A DNA stretch of 64,000 nucleotides, taken from Paenibacillus sp. JZ16. Its GTDB lineage: Bacteria > Bacillota > Bacilli > Paenibacillales > Paenibacillaceae. Below are positions 34,488 to 44,783 of this stretch, in pieces. Each line of letters starts with the position of its first letter. Position 1 is the stretch's first letter. The notes under the pieces were generated by a model. That model made no database searches and was not told the origin of the DNA. It saw only the letters and a program-made list of their open reading frames with translations. The stretch lies in NCBI RefSeq assembly GCF_015326965.1, contig NZ_CP017659.1:1302001-1366000 (forward strand), given 5' to 3'. The position numbers and the translations under genes were made by a program.

Positions 34488-34832
34488 ATGCGCCAAGAGG
34501 ATCAGGATACATCTGGTCAAAAACGGGCGGAGCCTCGCGAGCGTGATAGCAGCCACCGGCACGGCGGGCGGCACGGAAGACGGCGAGAGGAAGGCTACGG
34601 CGGCAGGGAAGGCGGTAAGATGGCGCAGACGTTCCGCCGGGGGCGCGCGCTTTCCTTTTTGGACAATTTGATTGTGAAACGGGAGACTTTGAAGAAACAA
34701 GTGAATGACCCGGACTTTGAAGCCATCAGAGAAGTGGTCAGCGGAGAGCTGAAAGCGGTAGACCAGATCATTCAGGAGTACATTCAGGCTTTTGAGCTGT
34801 ATGACACGAAACCATCGCAAGACACCCCATAA
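34488..34832 (+). CDS. Hypothetical Arg/Gly-rich protein, 114 aa
   Basis: ATG at 34488 follows a perfect AAGGAGG. Residues 1-50 are low-complexity and highly charged (runs such as SHRHGGRHGRRREEG); residues 51-105 (ALSFLDNLIVKRETLKKQ...) look helical and ordered. It has no DNA-binding motif I recognise, although its GC-rich N-terminus looks unlike its neighbours. It lies 63 bp before an ABC exporter gene, downstream of a doubly operated promoter, so it is probably its operon partner, perhaps an accessory or regulatory factor. No family was recognised. Confidence 0.7.
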   Translation: MRQEDQDTSGQKRAEPRERDSSHRHGGRHGRRREEGYGGREGGKMAQTFRRGRALSFLDNLIVKRETLKKQVNDPDFEAIREVVSGELKAVDQIIQEYIQAFELYDTKPSQDTP

Positions 34833-34895
34833 TGGCTGTCCGCTAATCTTAAACCAATAACCCTAACAGAGGTAGAACTTGGAGTGTGATAATTC

Positions 34896-36602
34896 TTGAT
34901 CAGAAAGTTTTTTTCGTACTATCGGCCCTATAAGGGATTGTTTATTTTGGATTTTACGTGCGCCGTTATTGCCGGACTGCTGGAGCTTGTTTTCCCGCTT
35001 GCCGTCAGCAAATTCATTGACGATCTGCTGCCCAGCCAGGATTGGCCGCTTATCCTGATTGCCTGCATCGTCCTTCTCTCCATCTATGCGCTGAATACCG
35101 CACTGCAATACATCGTGACTTACTGGGGGCATATGCTCGGCATTAATATCGAGACGGATCTGCGGGAGAAAATGTTTTCCCACATTCAGAAGTTATCCTT
35201 CCGTTTCTTTGATAACAACAAAACCGGCCATCTCATGGGACGCATCACAAATGATCTTAATGACGTCGGAGAAGTAGCCCACCATGGACCGGAAGACGTG
35301 TTCATTGCCGTTATGACACTGCTCGGTTCCTTCTCCTTAATGGCTTACATCAACTTAGAGCTAGCGCTTCTGACTTTTATCATTGTGCCGTTTATGGCAT
35401 GGCTGATCATTAAGTTCGGAGGCAGAATGACTACGACCTATCGTCAACTGTTCCGTAATGTAGGGAATTTCAACGCCCGCATCGAGGACAATGTCGGGGG
35501 TATCCGTGTGGTTCAATCGTTTGCGAATGAGGAGCATGAGAATAAACTGTTTCAGGAAGAGAACAAGCAATTTCGGGCGACCAAACTGCTGGCTTATAAA
35601 ACGATGGCAAAAAGCATGTCCATCAGCTATATGCTGATGCGTCTGATCACGGTATTTGTCATGATCTGCGGTGCCTGGTTCTTCATCCAAGGCAAAATTG
35701 AGATGGGTGAATTCATGGCCTTCCTTCTGCTCTCCAACATCTTCTTCCGTCCGATCGAGAAGATCAATGCCGTTATTGAGAGCTATCCCAAAGGGATTGC
35801 CGGCTTTAAACGTTACCTGGAAATCATGGATACCGAGCCGGAGATCGCCGATGTGCCTGATGCCGTATCCCTTTCATCTGTACGGGGAGATATCCGCTTT
35901 GAAGGCGTTACCTTCGGATACGAACCATCGCGGACGATACTGAATAACATCCATCTGACGATCCGTGCCGGAGAAACGGTTGCGTTTGTAGGACCGTCCG
36001 GTGCGGGAAAGACCACCATCTGCAGCCTTCTCCCCCGTTTCTATGACGTGGATCAGGGGACGATTACGGTGGATGGGATCGACATCCGGAATATCAAATT
36101 GCAAAATCTTCGCAAGCATATCGGCATCGTGCAGCAGGATGTTTTCCTCTTCTCCGGTACGATCCGTGACAATATCGCTTATGGCGACTTACATGCCACG
36201 GACCAGCAAATCTGGGAAGCTGCACGGCGTGCTTCGCTCGATGAACTGATCCGAAGCCTGCCGGACGGTATGGAAACGGTGATTGGGGAACGCGGCGTCA
36301 AGTTGTCCGGCGGTCAGAAGCAGCGCTTGTCCATTGCGAGAATGTTCCTTAAGAACCCGCCGATTCTTATACTGGACGAAGCCACCTCGGCACTCGACAC
36401 GGAAACGGAAGCGCAAATCCAGAAGTCCCTGGCTGAGCTGTCCGTCGGCAGAACAACGCTGGTGATCGCTCACCGGCTCACCACCATTCAGAGCGCGGAC
36501 CGGATTATCGTTGTCAATTCCGAAGGCATTGCCGAACAGGGGACGCATCAGGAATTGATTCATTCCGGCGGCGTGTACAGCAGGCTTCACCAAGTTCATT
36601 AA
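34896..36602 (+). CDS. ABC exporter, fused permease and ATPase
   Basis: A 568-residue half-transporter of the MsbA/LmrA type. Residues ~15-290 contain six helices with the typical FSHIQKLSFRFFDNNKTGHLMGRITND cytoplasmic loop; residues ~335-568 are the ATPase with Walker A GPSGAGKTT, signature LSGGQKQR, Walker B ILILDEATSALD and the switch IAHRLTT. All catalytic residues are intact, so a homodimer can work. The start is a TTG at 34896 behind GGAGTG. It shares a promoter with the 114-aa gene upstream. The substrate (drug or lipid) is unknown. Confidence 0.9.
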   Translation: MIRKFFSYYRPYKGLFILDFTCAVIAGLLELVFPLAVSKFIDDLLPSQDWPLILIACIVLLSIYALNTALQYIVTYWGHMLGINIETDLREKMFSHIQKLSFRFFDNNKTGHLMGRITNDLNDVGEVAHHGPEDVFIAVMTLLGSFSLMAYINLELALLTFIIVPFMAWLIIKFGGRMTTTYRQLFRNVGNFNARIEDNVGGIRVVQSFANEEHENKLFQEENKQFRATKLLAYKTMAKSMSISYMLMRLITVFVMICGAWFFIQGKIEMGEFMAFLLLSNIFFRPIEKINAVIESYPKGIAGFKRYLEIMDTEPEIADVPDAVSLSSVRGDIRFEGVTFGYEPSRTILNNIHLTIRAGETVAFVGPSGAGKTTICSLLPRFYDVDQGTITVDGIDIRNIKLQNLRKHIGIVQQDVFLFSGTIRDNIAYGDLHATDQQIWEAARRASLDELIRSLPDGMETVIGERGVKLSGGQKQRLSIARMFLKNPPILILDEATSALDTETEAQIQKSLAELSVGRTTLVIAHRLTTIQSADRIIVVNSEGIAEQGTHQELIHSGGVYSRLHQVH

Positions 36603-36670
36603 TGATCCTATGATCCGTTGTTTTACATGAATACTGAACTGATCGTCTTGAAATCCCTCAAATATATAAA

Positions 36671-36707
36671 GGATGCCTCCGCTTAGAAGCGGGGGCATCC
36701 TTTTTTT
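36671..36707 (+). terminator. Terminator of the ABC exporter operon
   Basis: GGATGCC-CCGCTT pairs with AGCGG-GGCATCC (one mismatch), followed by T7. Confidence 0.9.
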
Positions 36708-36852
36708 CGAGACTATTTATGAATTGAATCATTAGACAATCTATCAAGATATCACGCAACAGAATTTTCGCCTCATTGTCCTTGGATAAAAAAGTTGCTG
36801 CATGGAAACATTAATGGCGTACTACAAAGACATCAATTTCAGGAGGCCCTTT

Positions 36853-37200
36853 ATGTTTTATATCTACAGTGTCGGTCTACTCTTCGGCGGACTGTCGATG
36901 ATCAACCTTGTTTTCTCGTACCAAACCAAGCATATCCAGCACCTGTTCTGGCCTACGCTGCAGTTTCAGTTATTCATGCTTCCTCTGTTCCTCATCGCCA
37001 ACATGTGCATCGGATACGGGATCCGTTATGGATATAAAGCCACCGATCAGTTAGGCTATACGTTGATCTTCTCCAAATGCCTGGAAATCCTGATTTCGTT
37101 AGGGGTGGCATACTTGTTCCTGAAGGAAGTCCCTACATGGAAAAATTGGGCCGGCATCGGTATCATTGCGCTGGGCATATTCCTTGTTAAACAGAAATGA
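36853..37200 (+). CDS. Small DMT/SMR-like membrane protein
   Basis: A 115-residue protein with four membrane helices, resembling a half-size EamA or SMR transporter. The end (FLKEVPTWKNWAGIGIIALGIFLVKQ) has the WxGIxxIxxGI pattern of the last helix in these families. Such proteins work as dimers and move cations or metabolites. AGGAGG six bases before ATG 36853 sets the start; an in-frame ATG at 36802 has no site. Substrate unknown. Confidence 0.75.
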   Translation: MFYIYSVGLLFGGLSMINLVFSYQTKHIQHLFWPTLQFQLFMLPLFLIANMCIGYGIRYGYKATDQLGYTLIFSKCLEILISLGVAYLFLKEVPTWKNWAGIGIIALGIFLVKQK

Positions 37201-37283
37201 GCGTATCTAGTGCACGGATGCTTTTTTCGCCTTATCCCCATCTCTGCCAACATCCTTTCGGACGTCAGATCCCCGTTGTTAAG

Positions 37284-37937
37284 TTATCTCTTCCCCATCC
37301 AACCTTGTTCGTAGGCATAACGAGTCAGCTGGACCCGATTATCCAAATGCAGCTTTTGCAAAATGTTCTTCAGATGGTTCTTGACCGTATTCTCTGATAT
37401 GCACAAGTCAACCGAAATATCGCGGTTGGACAACCCCTCGGCGACGAGCCCCAATATTTCTTTTTCCCGTGCCGTTAATGGACTATTGCTTGGATCCGGC
37501 TTGTCATGCTGCGAAAATTCCTTCAATATACGGAAAGCAAGCTCCCTGCTCATCGGCGCTTCGTCTACGGCAATAGCCTTGAGGTACTCGTGCCATGATT
37601 CGGGATTCAGATTCTTTAGCAGATAGCCTTGCGCTCCACGTTTCAGGGCGTCAAACAAGTGAGCAATGTCGTCGGACACCGTGACCATGACAATCTTAAC
37701 GTAAGGAAATTTGTCCTTCACTCGCTTGGTCGCTTCCAATCCGTCCATCCCAGGCATCTGAATATCCATGAGAATAATATCAGGCATCCATATTTCGGTC
37801 AGTTCCAGCGCTTCCTCGCCGCTTTGTCCTTCGGCCACGACTTCAAAGGTCGGGTCACCGCTTAGAATGGTGCGAATTCCTTCTCTGGCAAGATCGCTGT
37901 CATCGATGATTAACACGCGAAACGGCTGCTCGTTCAT
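37284..37937 (-). CDS. NarL/LuxR-family response regulator
   Basis: A 217-residue response regulator. The receiver domain has the acidic pair DD (12-13), the phospho-acceptor Asp58 in IILMDIQMPG and the conserved Lys near 107; the LuxR-type helix-turn-helix is at ~150-210 (LTAREKEILGLVAEGLSNRDIS, then NTVKNHLKNILQKL). It overlaps the kinase gene by 4 bp (ATGA), so the two are translationally coupled. AAGGAG precedes the start. Targets unknown; the small membrane protein next door is convergent. Confidence 0.92.
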   Translation of the reverse strand: MNEQPFRVLIIDDSDLAREGIRTILSGDPTFEVVAEGQSGEEALELTEIWMPDIILMDIQMPGMDGLEATKRVKDKFPYVKIVMVTVSDDIAHLFDALKRGAQGYLLKNLNPESWHEYLKAIAVDEAPMSRELAFRILKEFSQHDKPDPSNSPLTAREKEILGLVAEGLSNRDISVDLCISENTVKNHLKNILQKLHLDNRVQLTRYAYEQGWMGKR

Positions 37938-38761
37938 GCGGTATTCTCCTTCCGAATGCTGATGATCGTCTTGTTGTTGCGTCTTTCCACCATGAACTTC
38001 CAGCCCATGGCCTCAGCCCGATCCTTCATGATTTTGATTCCATACCGGTTGCTGCCGAGCGGCTTGTCCAACTCAAACCCTTTGCCATCATCGCTGACGG
38101 AGCAATGCCAGCTTGAGTCCGCCGCTGTCGCCGTTATTATGACGTGCTTCGCTTCGGCATGCTTATGGATATTCAATAAGGCTTCCCTGATCGAAGCCAG
38201 CAGCTCCACCTTTTCTTTGGCAGATAGCATCTCATCCGGAATTTCCCACTGCACGTCGAAGTGCAGATTCGTCTCCTCCTTAATTTCCTTAATCAAGCTG
38301 TCCATGCTATGCATCCACGGAATAGCTTGCGGATCTGCCGGATATCGGAGATTAGCGATAGCTTCTCGTACATAGGCATTGGTTCGGTGGACACTTTCCT
38401 TAATATCCTGATATGGAATTTCTCCGGTTAGCCCCGATTTCTCAATTCGGTCAATCTGTGCGTTCAGCAAGAACAAGGATTGGGCGATTCCGTCATGGAG
38501 CTCTCGGCCAATCTTCTCCCTTTCATGCATGGCCGCTTGCAGTGCTCTGGATTGGTTCAGTTCCTCCTGGTTCCGTTCAATCAATGAGAACAACTGGGTA
38601 AGAAACAGAATGGAAACCAAGAACACGATTACAGGCGCAAGCAGATTGCCAAGATCCATCGATATATAAGGCAGCAGAAACTCATGCCGAACATACTCCC
38701 ATATGCCAATCGTCAAAGTGGGAATGATCAGAATCAACCATTTCATTTGTTTATAGGACAT
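37934..38761 (-). CDS. Sensor histidine kinase (HisKA_3 type)
   Basis: A 275-residue NarX/DesK-like kinase. Two membrane helices (residues ~7-21 and ~41-60) leave almost no external domain, so it may sense a membrane signal. The phospho-acceptor is His89 in REKIGRELHDGIAQ, the N box is RNI-like LLNIHKHAEA and the G box is DDGKGFE with GIKIMKDRAEAMGW. It passes the phosphate to the response regulator encoded by the overlapping gene. AGGAGG precedes the ATG. Confidence 0.92.
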   Translation of the reverse strand: MSYKQMKWLILIIPTLTIGIWEYVRHEFLLPYISMDLGNLLAPVIVFLVSILFLTQLFSLIERNQEELNQSRALQAAMHEREKIGRELHDGIAQSLFLLNAQIDRIEKSGLTGEIPYQDIKESVHRTNAYVREAIANLRYPADPQAIPWMHSMDSLIKEIKEETNLHFDVQWEIPDEMLSAKEKVELLASIREALLNIHKHAEAKHVIITATAADSSWHCSVSDDGKGFELDKPLGSNRYGIKIMKDRAEAMGWKFMVERRNNKTIISIRKENTA

Positions 38762-38920
38762 ACCCTGCCTCCTATTTCATTTCAAAACATAAATGCACCC
38801 GTCGCTTTATCTATCATTTAGCAACTGGCTATCCCTTCATTGTAATCAAGATTGACCATAAACGGAATGACTCTAAAGAGCTACTGACCTTACCAGTTTC
38901 ACCCGTACTGAAATAACCTA

Positions 38921-38950
38921 TTTACAATTCGAGTACAAATCGCGTATAAA
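38921..38950 (+). promoter_or_regulatory. Putative SigA promoter
   Basis: TTTACA (38921-38926) and TATAAA (38945-38950), 18 bp apart, lie 52 bp before the alpha/beta hydrolase gene. Confidence 0.5.
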
Positions 38951-39001
38951 GAGTAAAAGATATCCATTCATTCCATTTCCGATGAAGGGAGCTGCAGTTA
39001 G

Positions 39002-39847
39002 ATGAAGCAAAAAATTGCAGTGATCATTGTACACGGATTGGGAACACAAAAGAAAGACTATGCGGATAAATTTATGAAAAAATTGAGAGGAACCTTCTCT
39101 CAAACATCTGGCATTCCGCATGAGCAACTGGCCATGGAGGCCGTGCATTGGGCCGATGTATTCGCAGGACGCGAGTCCGAATTAATCAGCAGCAGCATTA
39201 AACCTTACCGTTTACGTTATCAGCACCTTCGGCAGTACGTGATCCACAATCTGGCGGATGCCGTAGCTTACCAACCCGTGGAAGCCGAGGATCAGAATTA
39301 TGAGGCCATTCATCGGACCATCAGTGAAGCGCTGCACCGACTTGCCCTCGCAGCGGGCCCCCAGGCTCCATTATGCGTGATTTCTCATAGCCTGGGATCC
39401 GTAATCGCCAGCAATTTCTTCTATGATCTGCAATTCTCCTCCCGCGGGCATCGTCTTGTCGTTGACCCGGAAGCTCCGTTGGAGCGGGGAGAGCTCCTGA
39501 CCTTATTCTATACGCTGGGAACCACCTTGCCGCTGTGGAGCATGCGGTACCGCGATTTTGATAGGCCGATCGAAGTCCCTTCCATAAAGCTGAAGCACTA
39601 TCATGATCGGCTGCTGGGAGAATGGGTTAATTTCTACGATAAAGACGACATCCTTGCTTACCCTCTCAAAGGCATAAATGAAGAATATGACCGCACGGTT
39701 CGTAACGATATATCCGTTAATGTGGGAAACTGGCTAACCAGCTGGAATCCCCTGTCACACAGCGGTTATTTCTACAGCAAACCGATCCTGGAGTATATTG
39801 CTTCAAGTTTGGAAGCTACCTGGCGGAGTGTCAACCAAGTTAAATAA
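39002..39847 (+). CDS. Alpha/beta-hydrolase-fold protein (lipase-like)
   Basis: A 281-residue cytoplasmic protein. The start VIIVHGLGTQKKDY gives the oxyanion-type HGLG, and CVISHSLGSVIASNFFYDL carries the nucleophile elbow (Ser in SHSLGS). The later residues include a candidate Asp (DKDDI). It resembles uncharacterised serine-hydrolase/chemotaxis-like proteins rather than a secreted lipase; no signal peptide is present. GAAGGGAG precedes the ATG. Substrate unknown. Confidence 0.75.
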   Translation: MKQKIAVIIVHGLGTQKKDYADKFMKKLRGTFSQTSGIPHEQLAMEAVHWADVFAGRESELISSSIKPYRLRYQHLRQYVIHNLADAVAYQPVEAEDQNYEAIHRTISEALHRLALAAGPQAPLCVISHSLGSVIASNFFYDLQFSSRGHRLVVDPEAPLERGELLTLFYTLGTTLPLWSMRYRDFDRPIEVPSIKLKHYHDRLLGEWVNFYDKDDILAYPLKGINEEYDRTVRNDISVNVGNWLTSWNPLSHSGYFYSKPILEYIASSLEATWRSVNQVK

Positions 39848-39851
39848 AGTT

Positions 39852-39884
39852 ATGCCGCAAAGACCAGACGTCTTTGCGGCATTG
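39852..39884. terminator. Bidirectional terminator
   Basis: ATGCCGCAAAGA and TCTTTGCGGCAT pair perfectly around a 7-nt loop, between the convergent hydrolase and GNAT genes. Confidence 0.85.
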
Positions 39885-39888
39885 TTCA

Positions 39889-40365
39889 TCATAGGGTTAT
39901 ATTCATCACCCATTGTTCTCCGATCGGCCCCATTCTTCTCCTGCCCGTATCTTGGAAACCAACCCGTTCATAAAGCTGTTGGGCCGGAACATTCTTATGG
40001 TTTACGGCCAATACCACCTCATTGCAGGTAGGAAACTGACTCCGAATGAAGGATGACAGCGCAAGCATCCCTCTCCTGGCATATCCCTTACGCTGCTGCC
40101 GATGGTCAATGGATAAGGTGGTTAGCAGCATCGCATGAGGATTGCTTGTGTACTCTTTGACGCGTTCCGTCGCGTGCAGGATAAAGAAGCCAACCGGATG
40201 ACCATCCGCTAAAATAACGATAGGATGCTGACCCTCAACTTCGTTAAGTGCTTCTTTCGGATGAGCGGTAAATTGGACTTGCTCATCCGGAAGCTCGAAT
40301 TCTTTCAAGATGGGCAGGTGTTCAGCCGAACGGAAATCCAGCTGAATATGTTCTGCTTTTTGCAT
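39889..40365 (-). CDS. GNAT family N-acetyltransferase
   Basis: A 158-residue acetyltransferase with the acetyl-CoA motif LSIDHRQQRKGYARRGM and the closing segment EVVLAVNHKNVPAQQLYERVGFQDTG, both standard for GNAT enzymes. Substrate unknown. The ATG follows GAGGAG. Confidence 0.82.
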   Translation of the reverse strand: MQKAEHIQLDFRSAEHLPILKEFELPDEQVQFTAHPKEALNEVEGQHPIVILADGHPVGFFILHATERVKEYTSNPHAMLLTTLSIDHRQQRKGYARRGMLALSSFIRSQFPTCNEVVLAVNHKNVPAQQLYERVGFQDTGRRRMGPIGEQWVMNITL

Positions 40366-40438
40366 GGGTACATCTCCTCTGTATATGGTGAAATGGATAC
40401 ATAACTTACTCTATCCACTGCAATCCTAATCAACTTGA

Positions 40439-42302
40439 TTATCCTGTTTCTTCGCCATACCACAGCTGTCGGAAGCTATCGCTTGAAGCCAGCAGCTGTT
40501 CCGCCGTGCCTTCGGCTTCAATCTCTCCTCCGTTCAACACGATAATATGGTCAGCATGGTTAAGCGCGGCTTTTCGATGGGATACCACGAGACAAGTCGC
40601 TCCTCCTCGCTCGCTGAACAATCTCTCCCATAACTTGCGCTCCGTCTCAACATCCAATGCACTTGATAAATCGTCAAACACATACAGCTCCGCGTCCCGT
40701 ACGAGCATCCGTGCAGCTGCAGTCCGCTGAGCTTGACCACCGGACAGCTTGACTCCGCGTGGTCCTACCATCGTCTCCAGGCCATGCTGCAGATGCTTGA
40801 TATCTTCTTCCATTACAGCAGCATGAAGTGCGCGTTCCAAGCTCCCCGGCTCTTCGGTTATGCCTAGCAGGATATTGTTTCGCAGTTTATCGCTGTACAG
40901 CCTGGGGATCTTGTGCCGTATATGCACTTTGAGGCGGGATGAAGAAATCAGCTGGCTCCGTCACCCTTTCACCGTTCCACCGGATTTCGCCCTTTTCGGC
41001 AGGAAGTAAGCCCAGCAATGTGCGAACTAACGTCGTTTTGCCGCTGCCAATCATCCCCGTAACGACAGTAAAAGTACCCCTCTTTAGGGTCAGATTAATA
41101 TTCGAAATGCCGCGCCCGGTTTCGGGATATCGATACGACAGTCCTTGCGCTTCAAGCAACGAGAGGGGCGGTGCCTTGATAATAGCCGTTTCCATGCCGT
41201 CTTCGGCAGCGGAAATAGCGGAAGGATTGAATCTTCCTTGGGTCAACGAATTCATCTGTGCCCTGCGATCAGGATGAGCTTCCTTCTCTTGATTCCGTTT
41301 GTTCTTAAACTTACCGATACCGATATAATTGGCAGCCGTAAGCAGCGAAGCAGGTGCCCCTTGAAGCATGGATTTGATGCGCTGAAAGCTGACGCCCATC
41401 TGCTTGTAGTAAGTCATGAAGTTGCCTACGTTCGATATAAGCTGTGTGACAAAAGTTAAATAATATACAAAGAGCGACAAGTCCCCAACCGTAAAATCGC
41501 CACTTCGCATCTTAAGACTCGCAAGCACAAGGATCAATCCTGTACCGAGATTCACGGAGTTGGTGAACACGGAAGACAAGGTTTCCGTTAACAGTTTATC
41601 CTTCACCATGGACTGGCGCCGCTTCTCACTAAGGCTTACAAACCGTTCCACTACGCGTTTCTCAGCCCCTGCGACTTGAATGGCTTGCACATTGGCAAAC
41701 ATTTCGCTAATCGCACCGGTTACCTTTGCCGTCGATTCCCGACTTGCGGCCCTGTATTTCTGAATCCGTGCGGTCGCAATCTGGGCAGCAGTAACCACCA
41801 ATATCAAAGGAACGAATACGAGAATCGTCAGCTGCAGATCAATGGATATGAGAATCCAGCTGGCAACGATTACGAATCCGACGAGTCCTAGAGTGTCCAC
41901 GGACCAGCTTGTCGCTTCTTCGGCCTGATCGACGTCATCCCGGAAATTGCTGATGGCTTCTCCCGGAGAGCAGGGTATTGCCCGTGCTCCAGGCTCTTTC
42001 ATGACATGGGACAGCATATTTCGGCGAAGCAAGGTGCTGATTCGGAAGCGAAAATGCACGTCTGTCATGAAACCGCCGAAGATCAGCGCAATTCGGGCTA
42101 ATGCAGCGCCAATGAGCAGCACGGCAATTGCCCAAACGCCGTAGGGAAAAGTATATGTACCTTCCAAATGGTCGAAGAAAGCCTTAGTTAACAGTCCGGG
42201 AACAAGCGGTGCCATATGGATAAGGGACCACGCGAACAGGTTGATTAGGTACAACCCCGGGCGGTACATAATCAACCGCCAGAAAAAATGCCTTGTTTTC
42301 AT
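40439..42302 (-). pseudogene. ABC exporter subunit, frameshifted in the ATPase domain
   Basis: Two frames together encode one exporter half. The first (42302-40887) has the six-helix permease domain and Walker A VTGMIGSGKTTLV, and runs through FIPPQSAYTAQ; the second (from about 40927 to 40439) continues with IPRLYSDKLRNNILLG, signature KLSGGQAQR, Walker B YVFDDLSSALD and switch VVSHRKA. In a healthy gene YTAQ would be followed directly by IPRL, so one extra base near 40910 breaks the frame. The Walker B glutamate is Asp here, marking the degenerate site of a heterodimeric exporter. The partner is the gene upstream. A sequencing error cannot be excluded. Confidence 0.8.
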
Positions 42303-44085
42303 GCCAGCACCTCCTCCATTCCAACGGCAAGCATGCGGCTAAACCGTGATTGCGGGTTTGAGGCAAGCTCTTCCCGGCGTCCGCTTCGAGCATTCTACCA
42401 TTCTCCAGTATGAGAATTCGGTCGGCACGCTGAACCGTAGCCAAGCGGTGGGCAATGATAATACAGGTCTTCTCCTGAAGCAGGCGCGTAATGGCTGCTT
42501 CAATCCGGTACTCCGTTAACGGATCGAGGCGGGACGATGCTTCATCAAGGATGACGAGACCCGGATCCGTCAAGAAGACGCGGGCAAACGCCAACAGCTG
42601 GGCCTCACCGGCCGACAGGCTTCCGCCGCCTGAGGCAAGGCTCGTACCGAGTCCTTCGGGAAGCGAAGCATACCAGTCTCCAAGCCCAAGCTCCTCTAGC
42701 ACGGATATAATTCGGCGATCCTCGATGCCTTCACCAAACAAGGTCAGATTATCACGAACTGTCCCTTCCAAAATCTCAATATTCTGCGTAACCATCGCGA
42801 CCTTGCGCCTCAGTTCATGAAGCTTGCAGTCCCGGATATCCGTTCCTGCCAGCTCGATGCTTCCCTCCTGCGGATCATAGAAACGCAGCAGCAGGCGGGC
42901 GATCGTCGTTTTTCCGCTGCCTGTACGCCCGAGCAGCCCCAGAGTCTGGCCCGGCTCGAGCCGCAGCTGCAGATTTTCGAGCGTAGCCTGCCCGCCCTCT
43001 TCATAGGAGAAGTTTAGGTTGCGGAATTCCACCGACAACGGGCCTGCCGGAAGCGGAGCTCCGGGCCCGTCTTTGATCTGGGGCTCGGTTGCAAGCAATT
43101 CCCGGACTCGCATCAAGCTGGCATCCGCCTTTTGCAGGTCCTCCAATTGGGTGCGGATCTTCTCGATCGGTTTGGCTAGCAGCTCGGTATAATAAAACAC
43201 TAAATATATGGAGCCGATCGTCAAACCGCCCTGTCCGTTCTTCCACAGTATGGCGCAGACGATAAATGCGGCCGCATTGCCAAGCGCAAACACCAATATC
43301 GTTGTGCTCCACATGAGGAAAAATCCGATGAATGCACGTACTCGAACCGGCAGCATGCGTCTGGCCATCTCGTAGAATCGATTCATGACATATCCTGCCG
43401 CCCCGTTAGCACGCGTATCTTCAGTGCCTTCGAGGTGTTCGCCAATGAATCCGTAGAAATCCGCATTCAGCTCGCGCCAGCGCTTCCATACCGGTATGGC
43501 AAATCGACGGATATGTTGAATGACGTAAATGCTGCCGACAACAAACACGGTCATGACAAATCCAATCCAGAAGTTCTCCCGATACAGGAGAGCCAGAATT
43601 CCGATCATAAGGAGCAGATTGCCGAACAGATGGATAATAAAGCTGGAGAAGAAATTGGCAAGCGCATTCACATCGCCATCGACTCGTTCGATTAAAGAGC
43701 CCGACGTTTGGGTTTTGTGAAAGCTCATATCCAGCGACAGGCAGTGCTCCGCCAATTCTGCTCGAAGCTTGTTGGTTGTCGTCCAGCCCAGATTCTCGCT
43801 ATAGTAAGCAGCCGCAATGGAAACGCCTTGTTGGAGCAATGAAAATACGATAAAAAAACCTGCCGCATAATAAAGGGATGTCAGACTTCCCTCTCCTTGA
43901 GCCGTATCGATAAAATACCGGATGATCTGCGGATTAATCAGTTGCAGCCCGATTGAAAATAACAGTAGCACGCTCAAAGCTACCAGTAATTTCTTATGCG
44001 GGAATACGTATCGGAATAACATTTCCCTATACATGCCAATCCCCGTGGTCCTTCGCTTGCTGTTTAACATGCGATCGCTTTGCAT
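42299..44085 (-). pseudogene. Partner ABC exporter subunit with 3' frameshift
   Basis: The permease domain and ATPase (Walker A GRTGSGKTT, Walker B VILDEASSRLD, switch IAHRLATVQ) are intact up to ILENGRMLE. There the frame shifts near 42386: the annotated frame runs on with unrelated residues to 42184 (633 aa in all), while the other frame continues as expected for the family (GRREELASNPQSRFSRML) and stops at 42299, overlapping the next gene's ATG as ATGA. One missing base explains this. The signature is SLSAGEAQ instead of LSGGQ, matching a degenerate site shared with the Asp Walker B of the partner. GGGGGG precedes ATG 44085. Because only the last ~30 residues are affected, activity might survive. 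Confidence 0.75.
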
Positions 44086-44255
44086 TCGTCTATAATCCCC
44101 CCGCTTCAGGTTAACCCTCTTGATAATAATAAGCTTCCTGGGTAGATATGACAAGAACATGGGTTCTTGTTTTCGAAAAAATTTACAGCCGATTGATTAA
44201 AGACACATCTGCCGCAATATCGGTAATATCAAAGTGACCCTTTTGAGCATACGCC

Positions 44256-44292
44256 AAAAAGACCAGCCCCCTCAGCATGGAGACTGGTCTTC
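44256..44292 (-). terminator. Terminator of the 81-aa gene
   Basis: On the minus strand AAGACCAG pairs with CTGGTCTT across a 17-nt loop, followed by T5. Confidence 0.7.
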
Positions 44293-44324
44293 AAAACCGT
44301 TACGTATAGAGAATCAATCACATC

Positions 44325-44570
44325 TTATGTTTCTGCCACTAATTTCAAGAATTGATTAATCATTTCGGGGGTTATTTCCTGGTTCTCTGGCATACTGACA
44401 GCCGGGCTCTTATCAACGGATTGGATGGCCACATTGGATCTGGCCGCACTTGAAGCGATACCCGATCGGGCTTGTCCATCATGCACATTGTCATGATTAG
44501 CTAGCATCATCATCAGAAAAGCACTCCCAAGTCCTAACGACCACATACTCATTTTGTTTTTCTTATTCAT
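44325..44570 (-). CDS. Small exported or membrane protein, 81 aa
   Basis: ATG at 44570 follows AAGGAG and encodes MNKKNKMSMWSLGLGSAFLM, a positively charged start and hydrophobic stretch that looks like a signal peptide or anchor. The rest is hydrophilic and Ser/Ala-rich, ending EITPEMINQFLKLVAET. No family was recognised. Upstream in-frame starts to 44621 lack a site. About 210 bp separate it from the TPR gene; that gap holds only a weak inverted repeat (ACATAA/TTATGT at 44752-44769). Confidence 0.65.
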   Translation of the reverse strand: MNKKNKMSMWSLGLGSAFLMMMLANHDNVHDGQARSGIASSAARSNVAIQSVDKSPAVSMPENQEITPEMINQFLKLVAET

Positions 44571-44783
44571 TTGCGTTGCTCCTTCCATCACTTGTAGTGA
44601 CATACCTAGTATAAGGTCCAAACCTTAACGAGAGATGAAGGCAGCCTAAAATCCAGTTAAGCAAAGTGAAGAAACGATTATTTGCATGAATTCCATCACT
44701 GCTATAAAACAAGCCACATTTTATGATTATCAGACGCTATTTCTCAGTTTACATAACATTAATTATGTAGTAATCCTTGTAGA

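Noticed and set aside
34459..34671. 70-codon plus-strand ORF starting before the 114-aa gene
   Set aside because: It starts before the AAGGAGG site and overlaps the better supported frame beginning at 34488.
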